44,087 nt of DNA from Spirochaetes bacterium GWB1_36_13 (GTDB lineage Bacteria; Spirochaetota; GWB1-36-13). Shown one piece after another: positions 40,060 through 44,087 of the stretch. The DNA lies in NCBI GenBank assembly GCA_001829155.1, contig MIAO01000034.1, positions 1,412-45,498 of the forward strand. Reading direction: 5' to 3'. The number at the start of each line of letters is the position of its first letter. Positions within the stretch are counted from its first letter, which is position 1. The position numbers were made by a program, and so were the translations under genes. Under the pieces are notes generated by a model. That model was not told the DNA's origin. It saw only the letters and a program-made list of their open reading frames with translations, and ran no database searches.

Positions 40060-42059
40060 TCTTTTTTCTTTTTAGCCTTAGAAGAAGATTTTCTGGGGAT
40101 AGACTGGGTGAATTTGCAGACAGGATACCCTTCGCAGCCCCAGAAAAAACCCCATTTGCTTTTTTTTCGGATCACTTTTTTCCCGCAGTCAGGACAAACT
40201 TCTTCCCGATAAACTTTTACTTCTTCTTTTTTTTCCAGATGTTTACATTTTGGATAGTCTTCACAGGAAAAGAAAAAACCATACTTTCCTTTTTTTTGGA
40301 CCATTCTTTTCCCGCAGACAGGACAGGGCTTATCATGATAAACCTTTGATTTTTCAAGATATTCGGTTTTGTTTTCACTGGAAAGGCTTTCTCCGGCTTC
40401 TTCCAGAGCTTTTTTGAGTTCTTTGAAAAAATTTTTCAAAACAAAAAGGCGCGAAGAATCATGGGTCTCAATTTTATCCAGCTCGTCTTCCATGGTAGCC
40501 GTAAAATCAACGCTGACAAGCGTATTAAAATGATTTACAAGCACCTGTGAAACAACCCGCCCGATCTGGGTCGGCTTGAGAGTGTTTTTCACTTTTTCGA
40601 TATAATTTCTCGCTAAAAGCAGTTTTAAAGTCGGTGCATAGGTAGAGGGTCGTCCGATTCCTGTTTTTTCCATTTTATCAATCAAACTGGCTTCTGTGTA
40701 ACGGGAAGGCGGCTTGGTTTCTTTTTTATTGATTTTCACTGATTCAGCATTGAGTTCTTCGTTGAGTTTGATTTCAGGCAGAATTGTTTCTTTATGATAG
40801 GTCGGATAAAACTTTTCAAACCCCTCAAAAAGTCTTTTCTTTCCCTTACATTCCCATAGACTTCCCTGATTTTCAAGACTTATTTTTAAATCCTCATAGA
40901 CAGCTTCTTTCATCTGGGAAGCCGTGAACCGCCTCCAGATCAAACTGTAAAGTTTATACTCATCGGGAGAAAGCCGGGTTTCAATAGACTTTGGAGTAAT
41001 AAAAATATTGACGGGACGGATCGCTTCATGAGCATCCTGCACTTTTGCGTTTTTCTGGTTTGAATAGAGTCTGGGGGAAGGGGAAAGAAGCTCGCCCATG
41101 TTCTTACGGATAAAGCCCCTGAGTTGTTCCAAAGCCTGTTCTGAAACCCTGACAGAATCCGTTCTCATATAGGTAATCAATCCGGTCAGTCCTTTTTCCA
41201 AATGAATTCCCTCATAGAGTTTTTGCGCCACCTGCATGGTTTTAGAAGAGTTAAAACCGTAATGATTGGCAGCGTCTTTTTGAAGCTCGCTGGTTGTAAA
41301 AGGAGGTTTTGGATAAACCCGGGTTTCTTTTTTCTCAATATTTGAGACCCGAAAGGTTTTTCCCAGTTTTTTTTTCAGGTTTTCTAAAAAAACTTTATCT
41401 TCAAACGGCGATTTTTTATCTTCCGCCTGAATCAATACCGCATCAAAAGAAATCTCGTTTTTTTTAAAAACCGCTTTCATTTCAAAATAAGTTTTTGATA
41501 AAAAAGCTTCAATTTCCAATTCTTTTTCGTAAATAAAGCGAAGAACAACCGACTGCACCCTTCCGGCCGAAAGTTTGTAGTTTTTGAGTGTTTTCCAAAG
41601 AAATGGTGAAAGATAAAACCCCATCAGCCGGTCAATGAGACGGCGCGTAATCTGGGATTCTACCTTGACTAAATCCACTTCTCTCGGCTGTTTTAATGCT
41701 TTTTCAATTTCCCCGGCTGTGATTTCATAAAAACAAAGCCTTTGAATCGGTATGTTTTTATGGGTTTCTTCAATGATTTTCTGGATATGATAGGCAATCG
41801 CCTCCCCTTCGCGGTCGGGGTCGGAGGCAAGATAGACTTTTTTGATATTTTTCAGGCTGTCTTTGATATACTCTACCGTTTTTGCCTTACCAGCCATGAC
41901 CGTCCATTCGGGAGTAAAAAGATTATCCACATCAATCCCGAGTTTTTTTGCAGGGAGGTCAATGATATGACCATAAGATGCAATCACACGATACTTGCTT
42001 TTCAAATAATGAGAAATAGTTTTCGCTTTATGCGGCGATTCGACTATAATCAAATCCAT
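40056..42059 (-). CDS. topA: DNA topoisomerase I
   Basis: Type IA topoisomerase that relaxes negative supercoils. The Toprim domain has Glu7 in VESPHKAKT and the DPDRE metal triad at 80-84. The active-site Tyr297 is in LITYMRTDSVRVS. GRVQS and TRRLIDR segments are in place. The C-terminus has two four-cysteine zinc fingers (CPVCGKRM... and CPDCGKKV...), followed by a Lys-rich tail. At 667 residues it is complete but has fewer zinc fingers than E. coli. It converges with pgi, sharing four bases at the stops, with no terminator between them. Confidence 0.97.
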   Translation of the reverse strand: MDLIIVESPHKAKTISHYLKSKYRVIASYGHIIDLPAKKLGIDVDNLFTPEWTVMAGKAKTVEYIKDSLKNIKKVYLASDPDREGEAIAYHIQKIIEETHKNIPIQRLCFYEITAGEIEKALKQPREVDLVKVESQITRRLIDRLMGFYLSPFLWKTLKNYKLSAGRVQSVVLRFIYEKELEIEAFLSKTYFEMKAVFKKNEISFDAVLIQAEDKKSPFEDKVFLENLKKKLGKTFRVSNIEKKETRVYPKPPFTTSELQKDAANHYGFNSSKTMQVAQKLYEGIHLEKGLTGLITYMRTDSVRVSEQALEQLRGFIRKNMGELLSPSPRLYSNQKNAKVQDAHEAIRPVNIFITPKSIETRLSPDEYKLYSLIWRRFTASQMKEAVYEDLKISLENQGSLWECKGKKRLFEGFEKFYPTYHKETILPEIKLNEELNAESVKINKKETKPPSRYTEASLIDKMEKTGIGRPSTYAPTLKLLLARNYIEKVKNTLKPTQIGRVVSQVLVNHFNTLVSVDFTATMEDELDKIETHDSSRLFVLKNFFKELKKALEEAGESLSSENKTEYLEKSKVYHDKPCPVCGKRMVQKKGKYGFFFSCEDYPKCKHLEKKEEVKVYREEVCPDCGKKVIRKKSKWGFFWGCEGYPVCKFTQSIPRKSSSKAKKKKD

Positions 42060-42068
42060 CGATTTCTT

Positions 42069-42118
42069 CTTTTTTTCTTTTGAAATTTATTGTTTTTAAA
42101 TCTTTTTTCCAAGAAGAA
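42069..42118. repeat. 50-bp direct repeat, copy 1
   Basis: Identical, base for base, to 43287-43336, exactly 1218 bases away. It lies directly after the stop of the omptin-like gene (minus strand). Confidence 0.9.
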
Positions 42119-42126
42119 AAGAGATT

Positions 42127-43110
42127 TCATTTAAAACTGATCCCAATTTTAAATCCTGCTGAAAATTGAATGCTTTTTAATTTTTTATCTGTTGTCGCGA
42201 TGTATCCGGCAGAACCTTCATTGTTTGTTTCATATCGGGTCTGCACATCTTTTCCGTCCGTTTGGATAGATTTAAAATCTGCGTTGATGGAAAAAATGAT
42301 ATTATTATAAGAATAGTCACCCTGAAAAGAGATGAGAAAAGCCTTACCTTTAGTATCTCCCTCTCCTTTCTTGCTTCTCATTTTGTGATCATCAAGATCT
42401 TCTGCTTTAACAAAAGGCGAAAAAGCCAGTTTTCCTTTGATTAATAAACCTTCGCTTAAATAGATTTCCGGAACCAGTTCAATATAAGGAATTGTATAAG
42501 TTACATCATAACTGCCTACTACTCCGCTTATATAATAATGGTCAGCTGTACTTGGAGTTAAATAAGTACTGTATTGAGAATAAGAAGGATACCATTGATT
42601 CAGATTACTGATTTCAAAAGAAAGTGAATGATAAAAAAACCCTGCCCCAAACGCAATCGAATAATTGGGCTGAATTGATATTTTATAATTTATATCGATA
42701 TCAATCTGGTACCATTTTTTTATTTTTGTATCGCTTTCTGAAAATACATCCAGACTGTTGGTTGTCGCGCCCGGAACTCCGCTTAAATACCAGATTCCAA
42801 AGTCTGAATCTTCTGTTTTTCCAGATTTCTGCTGGATATTTGTTTTAGTTTTTCCATTAATAGTCCATTTTTCTGATAATGGAAGAGAAAAATCCAAATT
42901 CAACGACAAGACATCCACCGGAAATTTCAATTCGCTCAAAGGAAAATGAAGATATCCGGTTTCTGACTCTGTTTCGATTTTTCCCCCGATTTGATAAAGA
43001 GTGTATCCGGTATTCCTTTCCACTCCCAGATCAATTTTTATTTCATCGGCTATAATCGATAAAGGACTTGAAAGTAAGAATAATAAAATAAAATTTTTTT
43101 TTAAATTCAT
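42127..43110 (-). CDS. Omptin-like outer-membrane protease
   Basis: A signal peptide (about 1-21, ending SIIADE) precedes a 300-residue beta-rich barrel. Compared with OmpT from memory, the order and spacing of key segments agree: GYTLYQIGG near the start, an Asp-x-Asp at 101/103 (OmpT Asp83/Asp85), IPYIELVPEI, and Asp240-Asp-His242 (OmpT Asp210/His212). The barrel ends in Phe-Lys rather than a final Phe. Omptins cleave between basic residues of host peptides or defence molecules. ATG at 43110 follows GGGAG; the TTG at 43122 lies before that site. It is flanked by a 50-bp direct repeat. A porin-like hypothetical barrel is the alternative. Confidence 0.65.
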   Translation of the reverse strand: MNLKKNFILLFLLSSPLSIIADEIKIDLGVERNTGYTLYQIGGKIETESETGYLHFPLSELKFPVDVLSLNLDFSLPLSEKWTINGKTKTNIQQKSGKTEDSDFGIWYLSGVPGATTNSLDVFSESDTKIKKWYQIDIDINYKISIQPNYSIAFGAGFFYHSLSFEISNLNQWYPSYSQYSTYLTPSTADHYYISGVVGSYDVTYTIPYIELVPEIYLSEGLLIKGKLAFSPFVKAEDLDDHKMRSKKGEGDTKGKAFLISFQGDYSYNNIIFSINADFKSIQTDGKDVQTRYETNNEGSAGYIATTDKKLKSIQFSAGFKIGISFK

Positions 43111-43286
43111 TTTTTCTCCCAATTATATATTTAAGTTTCTTAAATTAATATAAATTTCCTTAAAAAAACAATAGAACTCAGGGTGAATTTTTAAAAAACA
43201 TAAGAAACTTGAATAGATTTATTATTTTTATAAAAGTTTTAAGAATTTTTCAGGAAGCTCGGAAACGCCCAAAGCCTGCTGAAAAA

Positions 43287-43336
43287 CTTTTTTTCTTTTG
43301 AAATTTATTGTTTTTAAATCTTTTTTCCAAGAAGAA
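43287..43336. repeat. 50-bp direct repeat, copy 2
   Basis: Identical to 42069-42118. It lies 37 bases after the stop of the next upstream minus-strand gene. Confidence 0.9.
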
Positions 43337-43373
43337 GATAAAAAAATTGACTTATTGAGTCAACTTCAAATAT

Positions 43374-44087
43374 TTACCACATCAAACCTGCATAAAAAGA
43401 ACATGAAGCGCTGAACCATTTATAGGTCTTACCGTCTTCTGAGACATAATGAGTCGGGATAACAAGAATATTTGTGCCGAGTTGTAAAAACAATTTTTCA
43501 GTTATTCCTAACCCATATCCAAGTCCCATGCTCATGCCTATTCCACTGGATTTCATTGTTTTATCAGATTTTTCTTTCATGAGGTACAATTGAGCAAATC
43601 CAATCCCTGCATCGAGATAAAACCCTTTTCCAATCCTATCCCAAAAATACAGAATATGTATTCTAGCTAAAAACTGTTCTAGTCCAGTTTCTTCTACGAA
43701 TTCATCGTTTATTTCAGTCAGTTTTTCTTTTTTCAACAGGCTGTAAAAATAGGATCCATTGAAGCCGATCAGGTTATTTTTATCCTGAACCCAATAAACC
43801 CCGAAATCAAAATAATAGGGAATCCCTTTCTGATTGTTGTTTTCCTCAAATTGAACATTTCCAAACCCGGCATCGAGCCAGCCGCTTCCGGCACTGATTT
43901 TCAGGTAATAAAAATCAATTTCATCGGGAATATCCCGGTAAATAATTTTTTCAATCTCAGATTTTTGAATATAAACCGTTCTCTCTTTTGTTTTAATCCG
44001 AACCGTATCATTGGTTTTATCTTCAGAAAGAATGATTCCTTCTATTTTTTCTTTGTTTTTCAAATAAAAAATTTCAGAAAAACCGTT
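43374..44087 (-). CDS. Probable outer-membrane barrel protein (5' end beyond window)
   Basis: The frame is open to the right edge, so the true start lies outside; 237 residues are visible. The first visible part (IFYLKNKEKIEGIILSEDKTNDTVRIKTKERTVYIQKSEIEKI, residues split over about 7-50) is the common envelope motif of a small SH3-like strand set. The remainder has alternating aromatic and glycine strands (FDFGVYWVQDKNNLIGFNGSYF, GMSMGLGYGLGI) and ends GLMW, like a small barrel. I do not recognise a specific family. It lies upstream of the omptin-like gene on the same strand, and its 3' flank contains the second copy of the 50-bp repeat. Confidence 0.65.
   Translation of the reverse strand, partial: NGFSEIFYLKNKEKIEGIILSEDKTNDTVRIKTKERTVYIQKSEIEKIIYRDIPDEIDFYYLKISAGSGWLDAGFGNVQFEENNNQKGIPYYFDFGVYWVQDKNNLIGFNGSYFYSLLKKEKLTEINDEFVEETGLEQFLARIHILYFWDRIGKGFYLDAGIGFAQLYLMKEKSDKTMKSSGIGMSMGLGYGLGITEKLFLQLGTNILVIPTHYVSEDGKTYKWFSASCSFYAGLMW

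Overview
The window is AT-rich DNA from a diderm (Gram-negative type) bacterium. LptD and LptF homologues, an OmpA-family lipoprotein, a YidC with a large periplasmic region and an omptin-like outer-membrane protease point to an LPS-bearing outer membrane. A FlgJ-type rod protein and a near-consensus sigma-54 promoter suggest motility. I cannot name the lineage. A stand-alone FlgJ rod domain, a large Hanks-kinase/AAA/TPR/GAF sensor and many lipoproteins would fit a spirochaete-like or deep-branching candidate-phylum bacterium, but this is a weak inference. I see no rRNA, tRNA, CRISPR array, transposase or phage gene.

Layout. 1-1580: a GT39-type membrane glycosyltransferase cut by the left edge (minus). 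1924-7501: a tight plus-strand run of gltX, coaE, a SPOR protein, a FlgJ-like protein, an OmpA-type lipoprotein and murC, mixing housekeeping and cell-envelope genes. 7502-8027: a repeat-rich gap. 8028-8522: a DUF2569 membrane protein. 8526-12187 (minus): lptF, cca and an unrecognised TPR-like gene, all overlapping. 12371-16889 (plus): rpmH-rnpA-yidD-yidC-khpB followed directly by hisH-hisA; dnaA/oriC is not beside it. 16930-18498 (minus): a CoA-transferase. 18780-20111: small genes, including a 38-residue cysteine-rich protein. 20063-24422 (plus): a metal- or cobalamin-type binding lipoprotein, lptD and an MnmC-like methyltransferase. 24423-24858: a sigma-54 promoter and an orphan 114-residue protein. 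24949-29545 (minus): two surface lipoproteins, one with Ig-like repeats and one with two complete PHB-depolymerase-like esterase domains. 29959-37665 (plus): a 1703-residue kinase/ATPase/TPR/GAF/HD-GYP/RsbW-like protein, then mutS. 37728-38323: a very AT-rich lipoprotein gene bracketed by a perfect 19-bp inverted repeat. 38383-38756: a composite repeat island. 38854-44087: pgi, topA convergent with it, the omptin-like protease and an outer-membrane protein cut by the right edge.

The genes cover translation (gltX, cca, rpmH, rnpA), envelope building (murC, lptD, lptF, yidC, SPOR, OmpA), metabolism (coaE, hisH, hisA, pgi, CoA-transferase) and DNA maintenance (mutS, topA). The items most worth a second look are the multidomain signalling protein with an apparently altered HD-GYP active site, the inverted-repeat-bounded lipoprotein cassette, the sigma-54-driven orphan, and two genes (rnpA, lptD) whose best-supported start codon is AUA. 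All calls were made by reading the sequence; no database search was run.
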